A stretch of 64,000 nt of DNA, from contig JBHGNT010000004.1 of the NCBI GenBank assembly GCA_043228905.1, forward strand, positions 186,001 to 250,000, read 5' to 3'. Both the position numbers and the translations under genes were made by a program. The notes beneath the pieces were generated by a model, which had not been told where the DNA came from, ran no database searches, and saw only the letters and a program-made list of their open reading frames with translations. The stretch comes from Azolla caroliniana (lineage: Eukaryota > Polypodiophyta). How positions within the stretch are numbered: the stretch's first letter is position 1; each line of letters begins with the position of its first letter. Shown one piece after another: positions 21,867 to 33,800 of this stretch.

Positions 21867-23590
21867 CTGCATCTTGAGATGTCGTCAAGACTGTATTAGT
21901 GAGGCTAGCCTCTCTTCTTAAGTTTTCTATTCAACATCCAAGGTATAATATAAGATAATATTCAATTGTATGGGACACTAATGGTATTTTATGTTTGTCT
22001 TATGTCTTTCACTCAAGGGTGATCAATGTGGTTAAGCACTCTTAATCTAATCTTCTCCGAAATCTCTTATTAGTTTGCTCATCATCAACTCAATAAGCAA
22101 TAGTTTCTAATTTCCTTGCTAACGTAATACATTTTATCAATAAACATTGTTTGTCCTCTCACCTAATGCAAATATGTTTTCTCCCTACCAAGAATGAAAT
22201 GTTCAAATAAGAGTCATCATTATGTGATAACACTACATAGCAATGTTGTAGCAAGCTTTATCTCGTTGCAACACATCTTCTTTGATAGTCTTATTTTATA
22301 TACCTCATAAAATCAAAACTTCTAATAGTATGATATATTAAATTCCATACAAATGTACTTATAGCATTCCAATGATTGTTTTCTTATAGTTGCTAAGAGC
22401 ATGCGAGAAGCAAGAACATGTGAATTATGTGAGAGGAAAATAAAGTAGGCAGAACTTTACAATTGGAAATGTATTGTTTACCACGATATGAGGGAATAGC
22501 GGGGTAGGTTTGAACCATTGCACCAAAAGTCATACAAGTGAAGAACCAAAATTATTTGGCTTCCACTTCAGAAAACTTTATATTTGAATCTTAATCATAT
22601 CGAAGGATAGTGCAATCCACATTTTACAAGGGCCTCACAAATCCACATGATGACCTAAAGCAATTTCAATGGAGAGAACATGAAGTTCAAAACCATCCAA
22701 GTTCCTTTTCGAGGAACACAATAAACTGTAGTTAATTTTACTCTAGGTACTCATGTAAAATCATAAACTCATCAAATTAATATTCTTGTTATATTAAATT
22801 GGACATTGTTCTCATATAAGTTAGTTGGTTCTTTATGGTTTGAGCAAACACATTTTGTTATTGGGACCAAGTAAAATGGGAGCAGATATTGAAGGCGTTG
22901 CATGACAAGGACTGGGTTGGACATCGTATCATGTGTCCTTTAAAACAACTAGGGCTTGGGAAGGACTCCCACAGTGAGTGGAATTTCTTCATTAGTATAT
23001 CTAAAATTAACGTATCCCCAGCGATCTCACTCATAATGTCATTCATAACTGCGCCAAAAAGGACCACAAATTGCATCTCCTTTGATGAGAGCTGGTACGA
23101 TGCTTTGATTGTTTCCTAGCATTATGGTTAAGATATCACACACATTCGTAGAACCAAAATATAACAAGATTATGGGTCGAGCGATGATTTCCAGCTTATA
23201 TCATCATGCTTTTGTAAAGTGTCATCCGACTAGACACCAATCCACCGATGATGATCATATTGCGAGGCTTTAGATGATAATGCAAAGACTAAATATATGT
23301 GTAGGTGGCTCCAGAGCTTACACTTTGTGGTCCTACATGATAGATATACATCCTTAGTACGATTAACCAACCCCATATAGCCACACTTTGCAGCTGAAGA
23401 CATGCATGGGATGTGGCACGAGCTTGCAAACCAAAACTGTCCAGACTGCAGTAAGTATAAAGAGACACACAGATGATGGTACTTCAGAACCACAACCACT
23501 TTCCAAAGCTTCCTTGAGGATTTAAAAGTGGGCTGTTTTCATATATTGCTATCATTAGTACATCAGTTAAATAAGCTTACACAAATATAT
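21867..23590. other. Gene-free stretch between solo LTR and response regulator
   Basis: No supported gene. Short unrelated open frames at 22858-23119 and 23230-23499 overlap on both strands and match no motif known to me. Confidence 0.45.
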
Positions 23591-23652
23591 ACATATACAC
23601 ACATATGTATATATATATATGTATGTATGTATGTATATAGATGTGTATGTAC

Positions 23653-25506
23653 TCATGCCACTTTAAGGGCGCGTAATCTTGGACGGTTCTCCGGACTCTG
23701 AGCTTCAAAGCCATCGGCACTAGAGAATTTCCGCTTATTGCCTTGACCTACACTAGGTTGCTCGAGCATATCGTGCTTTTCCTTTTGCATTTGTATTTGC
23801 TTTTGCTTTCCCGCACTCACGCTCGCTTTGAGTCGCCGCACATCGGCTAAGCGTATCGGCTTCAACAAGAACTCTTCAGCTCCATCTTTCAAGCATCTAA
23901 ACATAGAACCAAGACATGGTATTACGTGAAAGGAGCAAAGACATTGATCTACAGAAGAAGTCACAAACACGTGAAAAGCTGTAAACCAATATCGAAGATT
24001 TAAAGAAATTGATCAAATACTACTACAAAGTGGATGTCGACATATAAGTGAGGGCATCTGCAATGACTATATAATATCATTGTCAACAAATATCGCACCT
24101 TTCGATCCGGTCTGGTACATTCTCTGATGACATTATCACAACCGGAATGTCTCGCAAGGCATTTCTTTCCTGATGAAACGATATACATCTCCATGTTATG
24201 TAATGAGCACCAAGGATGAGTAATACTCAAAATGGGTTTTTTTTATGAGTAGGATAAAAGATTTACCTTGATAAGCTTGAGGAGCTCATAACCAGACATT
24301 TCTGGCATGCAATAATCGGTTATTATCAAGTCAATCTGCAAATTACCAACAATTCTGGCTCATTACCAATATGTTATGCAAATTTCAATCAGGAAAAGAT
24401 ATATAATGGGACTAGAAATATGAACAAAAAGAAATATGGATGCGATATTGGTTATAGATAAAAATGAAGGAGGTTAGAAATCATATTCACTTACTTCGTT
24501 GTTGAGAGAGCTTAATACCTCCAGAGCTTTGCTTCCAGTATCAACAACTGTAACTACAATGCCACCATTCACAAAATGTCTCAATTAGAAATAAACAATA
24601 TGATGATGAAAGTATTTTATGATCATGACAGATTCACTGAAAGACAACAATGATGAGGAAAATGATGATAAACATAATAGGATGATGTTGGCCATGATGA
24701 TGATTATAGTCTATAGATTATGAAGACATCTAACTAGACAGGCATTACAGCCATCGATTTTCCTAAAAAGCATGATGTCCAATATTAATATCCTATCACA
24801 GATTGATCGAAACATGAGAATATTGTGGAGAATGCAGTGAGCATGCTTTATGAAGATGACAATAGTGCTGATTGTGATCATAACCCATGCCATCACCATT
24901 GATTACCCATCACTACCATTTGCTGGTTTCTTTGAACATGTTATCTCAGACTACGTGTCAAGCATCAGACCTATGATATTTTTTACAGTTCAATTCCTTG
25001 AATGCCAGAAAATGGCCTGAAGGTCAGTGTTCATTCATCATCAATGCTGAGTATTCCTTCGAAATCCATCAGATGGCATGGCATCCTCAGTGTGAGCTTG
25101 GGTCTCATGGTGAGCACAGGGTGCCTGCATTACTTAGTAGATTAAGCTGGGTCACCATGGGTAAATATGATCCTGATAAGCATGTATTACCACACAATCT
25201 AACCATAGAATAGTATATTCGCGAACATCCAAACCAGTCTAAATGTTTTCACAACCAGAATTATCGTGATATGTTTATTAGGATAACAAATTTGTGGAGC
25301 ATACCTTTGCATGAATTAGTGCTCTTCAGTAATCTTTCAACAATCTTTCTGTCAAGAAGACGGTCATCTACAGCAAGGACATGGATTTGATTCTCTGCAT
25401 TATTGGCTTCAATTCCATATATATTAGGTTTAATAACGTAAGCCTCAGAGATAACATTATTGGTATTAATGTCATTGACCTTGAGCTCTTCAGCTTCCAT
25501 TGCCAT
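23653..25506 (-). CDS. Type-A cytokinin response regulator (ARR8/9-like)
   Basis: Negative regulator of cytokinin signalling that receives phosphate from His-phosphotransfer proteins. Five exons (minus): 25506-25305, 24553-24495, 24335-24267, 24169-24099, 23896-23653; all lengths close the frame, giving 214 aa. The receiver domain runs from about 40 to 160: acidic pair Asp47-Asp48 (VLAVDDR), phospho-acceptor Asp94 ([12 protein letters not shown]), Ser/Thr switch in [10 protein letters not shown], and conserved Lys146 (FLLKPIR). The C-terminal tail is short and Gln/Lys-rich with no Myb-like DNA-binding domain, which defines type A rather than type B. The first ATG is used, with a second in-frame ATG two codons later. 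Intron 4 has an ordinary GT donor in weak context (AG|GTGCGA). The 3' flank carries a TATG/TA microsatellite (about 23600-23640). Upstream lie a minisatellite and telomere-like repeats. Confidence 0.93.
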
Positions 25507-25559
25507 TATGTTAACAAAGAAACAGATAAAAAGATGTAATAATGTGGATGTACAGGTAA

Positions 25560-25900
25560 TTTGTAACCACGATGATAAAGTAGAACTCGGGTTTCCTGAC
25601 CGTAAACTTAACTAGAGTTAGGGTATCCTGACCAAACGACCTTAGCTATGGTTGGGTTTCCTGACCACGAAGCTTTCAATTGTTGGGGTTAGGGTTTTTC
25701 TAGCAACAGATATCGATTAACGTTTCTGTTAATTGACGACACCGATTAATTAGTATTAGGTTTTCTTGGCCAATAATCTTATGGTTTGCATTTCGTGACC
25801 ATGAAGCTCGAATAAGGTTAGGACTTGTCTTCAATTAGGGCTAAGGATTCTACCAATTAGGGTTGAGATTTCTCGCCAGGAAGAATAACAAGTCTTCAGG
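25560..25900. repeat. Degenerate minisatellite upstream of the response regulator
   Basis: The phrase GGGTTTCCTGACC, with variants (GGGTATCCTGACC, GGTTTTCTTGGCC, GCATTTCGTGACC), recurs at intervals of about 45-60 bp, interspersed with TTAGGGTT-like words. It lies in the 5' leader/promoter of the response regulator, where on the coding strand it reads as GGTCAGGAAACCC. Confidence 0.6.
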
Positions 25901-26255
25901 GTTTACCTGTTCAGAAATCTAGATTAGGATTAAGGCTTTGTTTCAGCTCTGATAAGAAAAAATATGGTCGGGGGGGGGAGGGAGGGAGAGAATGCTATTG
26001 CTTCACATCAGAGTACAGACAAAACCCTAAAAGCAGAGTCAAAGGTCTTTGCAGCAGAGGTCGAGGTCGAGGCCAAGAGAGAATCAGACCTAAAATCTTT
26101 CATCGGGCGTAGGAAAATGAAGCAAAACTCTTTCTACATTATTAAACATTTAGTGTTTTACAACCTCGAAGTCGTACACAGGAGGCACAGAGAAACATGG
26201 TTATAATGGGGCGTCGCGTCTGCAGGGGACATACTTTCCACAGGCAGGAAATAGG

Positions 26256-26592
26256 TTTAGGGTTAGGGTTAGGGTTAGGGTTAGGGTTAAGGAGAGAGGA
26301 GGGCTAGGTAGGATATCATGAGTCATGAGTGCCTTTAGATTGCAGAGTAGATAGAGTAGATTTTTTGTGTTGCCCACGTGATAGGCTGTATGAAGGTAAG
26401 GTTGGTCTCATCTACTGATTGACACCCATGGACGTACTTTCTTGCACTCTGGGTGGGGATTAGGGTTAGGGTTGTTAGGCTTAGGCTTAGCACGCATTTG
26501 GAGTGGAGAATGCATATTTTCTTACTCATAGGAATTAAGATTAGAATTAGGGTTAGGGTTAGGGCTAGGGCTAGGGCTAGGGCTAGGGCTCC
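26256..26592 (+). repeat. Interstitial TTAGGG-type telomere-like arrays
   Basis: Three runs on the plus strand: 26256-26286 (one TTTAGGG then four TTAGGG), about 26459-26475 (TTAGGG units) and 26546-26590 (about three TTAGGG then five CTAGGG). They are hexamers rather than the common plant heptamer. On the minus strand they read AACCCT, the telo-box type motif known from plant promoters, and they lie 0.75-1.1 kb upstream of the response-regulator ATG. Confidence 0.85.
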
Positions 26593-29344
26593 ATTTGGAT
26601 TGGTTTGGAGGCTTGGGTGCCTCAACGGAACAATGGACATGGGTTGGGACCGAGATTCGCCCTTCGAGAAGTTTTTGTGGGGCAATGATGGGTTCCACTA
26701 GGACACGCCTATCCCGTCGTCAATCGCAAGAACCCACCCCAAATGAAGAGACTGTCTGAGTGAATGATCTTGATCACCTTGGGAGGAGAAGACTTTAGGT
26801 GAACCATGTTCATGTTTTGTGGAATTGTGTGTGGATGATAATCACGTTGGTCGATCACGATTTCATGCGTTATGGTATTCATGAAGGACTTATTCTTTAG
26901 AAATGACTACAACATTCTTATGCTTCCATTTAGTTAATTTTGGTTTCCATTGGTTCATAATCACTAGCTTATTTTGTTAGATTAGCTTGCAATCATTCAC
27001 ACTAGACTTCGAAAGAGTAAGTGCCTTATGCCCTCCACATAAACTCGACAATCATAATTGCATTACATGAATATGAAAATCTTGATTCTGAAATTTTCAT
27101 AGCAAGTCATCAATAATCCTTTGCTTTATCTTTGTCACCAACAATATAATTTAGATGCCTAATATGAAAACAAGGACAAAGAGGAAGTCGAAGAAATCTT
27201 AGTCAAGTGACTCAACATCAATTATAATCAGGGACATGACATGATCAATCACTTTAACTAGGATCATGATTCAATGTCAATCACCTAAACAACCTAGGGG
27301 GGAAAATAAAGACAAATGAAAAGTACCTTGCATCAGTCCACGAAATGTACCAAAAGATTTGTACTTAATGATTGGATATGGAAATCTCCCTTGGACAACA
27401 AAGATAATGCATTCTTGGCGCCTCTTGTGTGTTTGATCAAGAACGAGTTGTGCATGGTATTTATGTCGGGCCATGTATGTTTTAACATTATCTACATATT
27501 ATTAGATTACTAGAATATTGTATAGATCTACAACAAATATTTGATGTTCAATTTAGAAAAACCAAGGGTGTTATTGCTTTACAATACTTATAGTTGCCAA
27601 GACAATGATGATGTTCTTTTCTCAGAACTAGAAACAATGCATAGGAGCAAAAAAGCATAATGCATCAATGATTGTAAATTTCACCACTTAATTGAAGAGG
27701 ATAAGTACTCAAATTGAACTATGATAAGTTGCTTTGATAGGAACAATTTAGTAGTTGTCAACTACCAAAAATAATGATAATCTTAATCTCTATATACAGA
27801 GCTAATGCATCAACTAAATAGGAGCCATTTATGGCGGCACTATGATTCAACCGGAAAAGTTGAGTCGAGTATAATAGGGTGGTTTGCAAGTCCTTGAGGA
27901 AAGCACTGAATATGTTGGACAAACCCCAACTTTCATTCCAATTACATGTAGCGATCATGTTAGAGCTCATATCCACTAAACATTAAACATTATAAAAATC
28001 AAACAAAGATCATGTTAGAGCTCATATCCTCTAAAAAAAACATTAAACATTATAAAAATCAAACAAAGAAGTTTGGACTCCAGAGACCAAGTGCGAAGAA
28101 TGTACGGATCTTGTGGTTTTAACTTTCCCGTTTCACCACTCTAAAACTCATTGTAGCACTGCACTCAAATACTTTAAATGATTTTAAATTGACAAATGAT
28201 GTATACCCACAAGAAAGATGTATGATATGTTTGGTAAGTGTTGAAACATGTGTATGTGTGTACTCTAGATTGACACACCAATATTTTATCAAATTTCGAT
28301 ATGGTGTTTGATGAATCCCAACCAATGTTCGAGTGGTGGTGAGGCACGCAGATTGAAATTTTGATTTTGGCGATTGAAATTCCCTATAAAGGTAACCAAG
28401 TGCAATCGAATGAATTATATTGTATTCTACATTCATTCAGAATTATTGTGTGTATTCTATATTCAGTCTTGACGCGCGAAAAGTACCTGATCCCATCAAA
28501 TATATATATATATAATGAAACTTAGTACAATAGACAAGCCCATCCATAGGTATAATACACATAAGTAGGGAAGCATTACAACAAAAATGAAAAAAAAATT
28601 AAGTTTGCGATATAAAATAGTCCAAAGTGCAGTAAAGAGTTATCAATGTTTCTGACACTACTACTGTGGAGTAAGGCAGGCCATCAATATTTTCTCCCTC
28701 CCTTCCTGAAAAAGAAAGGATATGCACATTTTCAAATGCCAAACATCATTAATGTCAATTAACCCTCTGCAAGTAGAAAATTCATGCACACAAGCAAAAA
28801 ATTGAGACGTGTCAGCACTCAAGGGTTTGTTTTGGGAATATGTGAGCATGTTTGGTTGATCACAGGGCTAGACATGCTGGGACAAACAAAACATTCACAA
28901 CACGTTCACACACTAACGAACACACATGCTTCCCGTTGCACAAAAAGCAGTCTTTCTATATCCAAGTGCTACTTACTACATGATTGGTTTCATGTATCGA
29001 GATACTGCTTTGTACATTTCCTTGGTCACATGTCTAAACTTGTAGATTAAAACGACTTTACTTGGCTATTTCACTTGTAGGTATAAGGTTTCCCATTGCT
29101 CTCAAAGTAGTCAACAGTATATTCAAATTCTAGTAGTACATGCTTTGCAATTACTCTAAAAGTAGTCACAATATAGAAGACCTACTCATAGTTAGTACAT
29201 TACTTCCGTTGCCTGGAAACTAATACAGGCATACAAGTAATTTCTAGTTAGCACTTCCAAGCTGGAGCTCCAACGAACTTTCCAAACAGTTGGAGCCAAA
29301 ATCTTAGATGATGTGAAAGTAAAATGCTCAGAAAGCCCCCATGT
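26593..29344. other. Gene-free region with a 55-bp tandem duplication
   Basis: No supported gene. 27953-28007 is repeated at 28008-28068 (GATCATGTTAGAGCTCATAT start, ATAAAAATCAAACAAA end); the second unit has a few extra A. A short (TA)n lies at about 28500-28513. Confidence 0.5.
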
Positions 29345-30769
29345 TTAGCTTTGTATACCACAATGTTGGATTCCTTCAATTAAAAAGAAACCAAATCTGG
29401 GAATTGTTTGTAATGCCATATCACGAAGATCATCTGCCGTAGTCATAGTCCACCCATTCTTTGCCTAGAAAAGGATGAAGCAATATATCATTGTCAACCA
29501 CTGCAACATCCAAGCTAGTTGTGAATGTTTAATCAAATGCTTACAATTTACCTCAACCACTAGAGTGTTTAAGATGTGGTCATCCACGGACGTGAGGTTG
29601 GCATTCAATATTTTGATCTCGAGAGCTTCAAGGGCACGGGTTAACTGAACCAAGATCCCAGGGGTCTTTTTGCACTGAATCCGGAAATGGTAAATGCGGT
29701 CCTCCATCTTAGAAACATCCAACTGTTCCAAACCCAAAACTCATTGTTGAGACACAATCAAAAAATTCTTCGCATTTGTTTCAAACACCAAGTTCATGCA
29801 ATCAACGAGCCATGAGATAAGGACATGAAAATGGTAGTGATTGCTTATTGTGTACCATGTCTATTTATGCATTTCTATAACACAATATAATCTTTGGAAT
29901 GTATGTTGGTACACTAAATTTTAATCCTGGATAAGTTTGGAATGAGGAAAATACAACATGGAAGTGGTATCATAAGCTCTACCTACATGCCGTGTAAGAG
30001 AATCAAATGTTGAATCAAAAGGAAGGGGGTTCTTTCCTGAATCATAGGCATACTAAGATGACTGGCCACCAAAATCTGTAAATGAATACATTCAACAAGA
30101 AAAGGCATACATACAGCTGTTATTTGATATTTTTGTATCGTTTTAGCATTCACATGTTTGATATCTTTATGCTCTCGCGTCTTCTCCTCGTTCAAATGTT
30201 CGATGTCTTTCTTAGGTTGACCCTCTTTCTGAGACTCTAGGTCAGCAATATCTGCTTGTATTTCAGACACCTGCTTCTGGAGCTCACGTACATACTCTAT
30301 GGCATCACTGACAATAGAAGCTTTGTCCATCTGCCCATGTGAAAGCATATCAAGGATCATTATACCAATAAAATGCATACAATACACCAATGTGCATACA
30401 AGGGCGTGGATGCATGTCATGTCAATTACATGTATCTCTATGCATTTGTAGGAATACACATACCATGTACATGTATATCAAGTATATGTACACGTTCAGA
30501 TTGTCTTATCCAGATGTACGCATATATTGCCATGACCTTACCAAAAGCCTCATATCATGTGGTATATAGGTAAATGCTTTTTTAAACACAACTAACCAGT
30601 GCTCATTTCTAGAAATGATGAATACATAGACATGGTACAGGTGACACGTTCACCAGATGCATCCATTCACCTCTTTTTTGCAACTTTATGGCTATGCATG
30701 CATGAAGGTGTGTATATATTGCACATAATGTAAGCATATACGTTCATACACACACACACACACACACAT

Positions 30770-30826
<57 letters not shown>

Positions 30827-31337
30827 TACATACATACATACACTGAAAACAAACCTGTTCACAAAAGTGGCAGCCCATATATGTCAGGATGGAGGTATGT
30901 ATGCAACTTGTATGTGGGTATAAATACATGGGTATGAATTCATATAAAGTGCAGAGCTAAAAGAATCTCTGTGTATATAATGCATGTGAATTGTATGTAT
31001 GAATGTGTGAGATAATATGTGTATGTATGTGTGAGATAGGATGTATATGGTGATGTACCTTGCTGATGTTTGGAACAATGGCTCTAAGAGAGTAGAGCCT
31101 CTGGTTCAACCTCTTCCTCCGCCTCCGCTCCGACACAAGGTTCTTGGACGACAACCCCTTCCGCTTACCACCACCTGACCTGCCGTCGCCGCCATCATCG
31201 CCATCGTAATCATCGTCCATGACGTCACTGGTGCCAGAGGAGTCATGGAAATGCTTGAGAATATCAATATCAGGAAATGGGGTGAGGCCAGTCGTAGGGT
31301 TAGGGTTAGGGTTAGGAGAGAGCTCCTCACGGGCCAT
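29345..31337 (-). CDS. bHLH transcription factor (bHLH35-like, with ACT-like C-terminus)
   Basis: Nuclear DNA-binding protein, five exons (minus): 31337-31059, 30330-30115, 30052-29987, 29722-29552, 29464-29345; 283 aa. Basic region: [16 protein letters not shown] (65-80), with the Asn-x3-Glu-x3-Arg arrangement common in this plant subgroup. Helix 1 and the loop end exon 1 ([10 protein letters not shown]), and helix 2 opens exon 2 ([18 protein letters not shown]), the usual intron position in this family. A coiled-coil-like segment follows. Exons 4-5 (188-283) look like the ACT-like dimerisation fold ([20 protein letters not shown]). An acidic Asp/Gly stretch lies at 40-52. The start at 31337 is chosen because a TATA box lies at 31474-31481; the upstream in-frame ATG at 31514 precedes it. 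For exon 3 I use the acceptor CTTAG, the only one that keeps the frame open. Exon 1 encodes NPNPNPT from a TTAGGG-type repeat. Confidence 0.85.
30748..30842. repeat. (CA)n/(CATA)n compound microsatellite in bHLH intron 1
   Basis: Alternating ACAC and ACAT runs of about 95 bp within the 728-bp first intron. Long open frames across it (Val/Cys repeats) are artefacts of the repeat. Confidence 0.9.
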
Positions 31338-31473
31338 GGATGGTTGAGGAGGTGGTTGTGGAAACGTTGTGGCTATGGTGTCCTGCAGACTAAAGAAGCA
31401 GAAGAAGCAGAAGAAGAAGAAGAAGAAGAAACAGGGGAGGAGTATGTGTGAAGGAATCCCATGAAAGTGAAGA

Positions 31474-31481
31474 TTTATATA
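31474..31481 (-). promoter_or_regulatory. TATA box of the bHLH gene
   Basis: TATATAAA on the minus strand, 137 bp upstream of the ATG at 31337. It implies a leader of about 105 nt containing a GAA/TTC run (about 31395-31430 on the plus strand), and it rules out the upstream ATG at 31514 as the main start. Confidence 0.6.
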
Positions 31482-32254
31482 AAAAAGAAATGTAGTGGGT
31501 ATTATATTATCCATTTTACCTTTTTTAGCTAAAAAGAGAAGCTTACTATGATTTAAACTTTACATTATCCATCATCCCATCTCCTTTTCTCTTTTTCCTC
31601 TTCTTGTCTCTTCCACATCCTACTACTACTACTTACTACCTACATACATATGAACTACTAAGTTCTACCCTACTACTCCTACTATTAATACCACTACTAC
31701 TTGTAGTGTGGTGCCATTGGTGGGTGACTTCACGCAAACTTATCTTCTGGGTTTCCCTCTCCCTCTTCCCGAATCATCATCCTTATCCAACGTTCGTCTC
31801 GAGTCTCGACCCCCCTAACGTGCGGCGTGATAGATAGGTTTCCGTTAGAAAAACCACTTGTCTTCTTCCAGTTTATCGGCAGTCTTCCTGGCCCTCACAT
31901 CTACCTCCCCTCTCTGTTAATGTTGGATCATCATGTCTTGAATTTGTAGGCATCCCATCCCCTTCTATGAGTGACATCAAGCCATCTGTCGCTATCCTCA
32001 ATAATGTCTCGTGATAACCTTTGTCACCCTGAACCAATTGCCTTTTCTCTTATTTCCCCTCCCCTCATCTTTCTTAAGAGCACTAGTATGAGATCACACA
32101 TAGGTATGTATTTGTGTTGCATCTCTAAGTAGACTTTGTATAGTTTAGACACTTCGTTGTGTGTTGAAGACATTAGAAAACTCTCCCTTTCTCCTCCTTG
32201 AACAAAGGAGTTGCACTTATCAATACATACTTGGATATCATTCCTATGTCCACC
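31482..32254. other. Gene-free region upstream of the bHLH gene
   Basis: Probable promoter and intergenic DNA; pyrimidine-rich at 31570-31700. No other gene is visible. Confidence 0.45.
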
Positions 32255-32269
32255 ATTTGCACCATTGTT

Positions 32270-32573
32270 GTAGAATACTTAGCAAAAAATATGCGTAGAA
32301 TACGTATGCTAAGTATTCTAAAACAATATCTGTAAATACTTAGAATACATTAAACACTTCTTAAACTTTAAAGGACTTTTTTCAAAAATAAATAAATAAA
32401 TTTTAAATGATAAATTATTGTTAAAATACATAGAATACGTCAAAATTTTGGAATACGTAGGATACGTCAAATTTTTAAAAACGGCAATTCTAAAACGTAG
32501 AATACATGTAGAATACTTCAAAATATTCCAAAACGTATTTTAAACATAGAATACGTGTTTTTTAACAACTATG
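32270..32573 (-). mobile_element. GAATACG-rich insertion with 15-bp target-site duplication
   Basis: A 304-bp insertion bracketed by the identical 15-mer ATTTGCACCATTGTT at 32255-32269 and 32574-32588. On the minus strand it begins CATAGTTGTTAAAAAACACG, matching the short element at 11351. The body is AT-rich and consists largely of GAATAC/GTATTC words in both orientations (about a dozen). There is no open frame, no tRNA-like promoter and no long terminal inverted repeat. A TSD of this length suits LINE-type target-primed integration more than DNA transposons. The class is unknown to me. Confidence 0.75.
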
Positions 32574-32588
32574 ATTTGCACCATTGTT

Positions 32589-32690
32589 AGAGAGGGAGAC
32601 CAGACTCCATTGTGACACCCATTGTAAGTAGTGTTTTTCACACCTTTACTAGTATACTTGTGTGTTTTCACCAGAAAGAAAGATATATTC
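32589..32690 (+). mobile_element. LINE 3'-end fragment
   Basis: CACCCATTGTAAGTAGTGTT, followed after a gap by TGTGTTTTCACC, matches the minus strand of 3730-3805, the 3' end of the LINE at 3728-5900. Both run into A/G-rich sequence after TTTTCACC. Only the terminal 100 bp or so is present, a typical 5'-truncated insertion. Confidence 0.6.
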
Positions 32691-33059
32691 ACGTCTTCTA
32701 AGACCAAATTTGGCACATGAGACAATTGGTTTACAACAAAAATGGGGTATTTACCCATTCATCGAAAGTAAAAATAAAATAAAATAGAGCTTAAGCTAAA
32801 CAATTCTAGTAAAAAAACATGTTCTATAAGGAAGTGGATTTATACTAGGCCTAGTTTCACTTCCATCCAAGTTTTTCAAAAAGAAGCGGGAGGTCAAAGG
32901 GTTTTGATGTGGATGTGGCATGTGGTCCCAATGTAAAAGGTACCCCAACCATAGCTCACGTTCCCTTATCTTCTTAATCGTTTCTACTCCACATCAAGTT
33001 GCTTTGAAGCCCAACATCCAAGGGCGTTTCGTTGTTCTTTGCATTTTTGCTTCATCAAG

Positions 33060-33440
33060 AGAGAGGCTTGAGTGGTGTAGGTGGGTTCACATTCATCATC
33101 TTCCCTTCTTCCTGAAAAATTACATTAGTTACATGTTGGTGAATATTAAAAGGGTTATGGTTAACACTTTGTAATTTATTCTCCCTATGTTGTTTTAGCT
33201 CTAAGATATACCTATCTAGTCTCTTTATATCCAGGGTATCTAATAGTTTGGAGAGGGTCCTAGTATGTCTTGGTATTTTGCCCTTATCTTGGCATAAGTT
33301 GGACACTTGCATGTAAAGTGATACTCATCCTCTATCTTGATGTGACATAACCTACATAGCCTTTCCTCTTTAGGGACTCTATTAGCACAATCATTCTCAA
33401 TCTCAATTGGTGAGATGATATCCTAAGTTGCCCAATGGCC
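33060..33440 (-). mobile_element. LINE remnant: RT C-terminal zinc-knuckle region
   Basis: On the minus strand about 33400-33290 reads NRVPKEERLCRLCHI, then IEDEYHFTCKCPTYAKIR. This C-x2-C...H-x4-C layout follows the RT domain in L1-type LINEs. A frame slip then continues into TRTLSKLLDTLDIKRLDRY and LELKQHREN. It differs from the LINE families at 4 kb and 62.5 kb. No RT core was seen. Confidence 0.55.
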
Positions 33441-33442
33441 AC

Positions 33443-33800
33443 CCATAGAGAGAGAGATTCTATTATCATTTTCGGAGGTCAATTATGACCCATGAGACCA
33501 AAAATATTACATTTCACGTGATACATGTGAAATTGAGTAGTGACCCTCAATGTTCAAGAATTTTACCAATGAATATTGCAATCGAGAGTGCACATTGTGG
33601 TTGTGAGAGAAATTTGTGCAAGGATTGGGTTTGGTCGAAGATGTGTGGAAAGCATGGATGAATATGATCACTTGTGCCCAAACGCCCCATCTCACATTGC
33701 AATTCATGTGAGTTAAGTCGCATGGAAGCAATGGTTCAAATGTTTGACAATGGGATGAGCTCTAAGATGTATCAATGTGTACGGTTTCCACAAAGAATAT
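33443..33800 (-). repeat. Dispersed repeat R, copy R3 (minus strand)
   Basis: The minus strand carries the shared R blocks in order: ACACATTGATACATCTTAGA, CCATTGCTTCCATGCGACTTA, CATGCTTTCCACACATCTTC, CCACAATGTGCACTCTCGAT, TCACTACTCAATTTCAC and GGTCATAATTGACCTCCGAA, then CTCTCTCT. Compared with R4 it lacks a central block of roughly 100 bp between CACAAGTGAT and CATATTC. Confidence 0.75.

Noticed and set aside
26453-26701. Arg/Ala/Val-repeat open frame
   Set aside because: It is created by the TTAGGG/CTAGGG arrays, with no gene context.
30667-30929. Long Val/Cys-repeat open frames
   Set aside because: They are translations of the CA/CATA microsatellite inside bHLH intron 1.
31338-31514. Upstream in-frame ATG at 31514 as start of the bHLH gene
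   Set aside because: It lies upstream of the TATA box at 31474-31481 and would add a Phe-rich stretch encoded by a GAA/TTC microsatellite.
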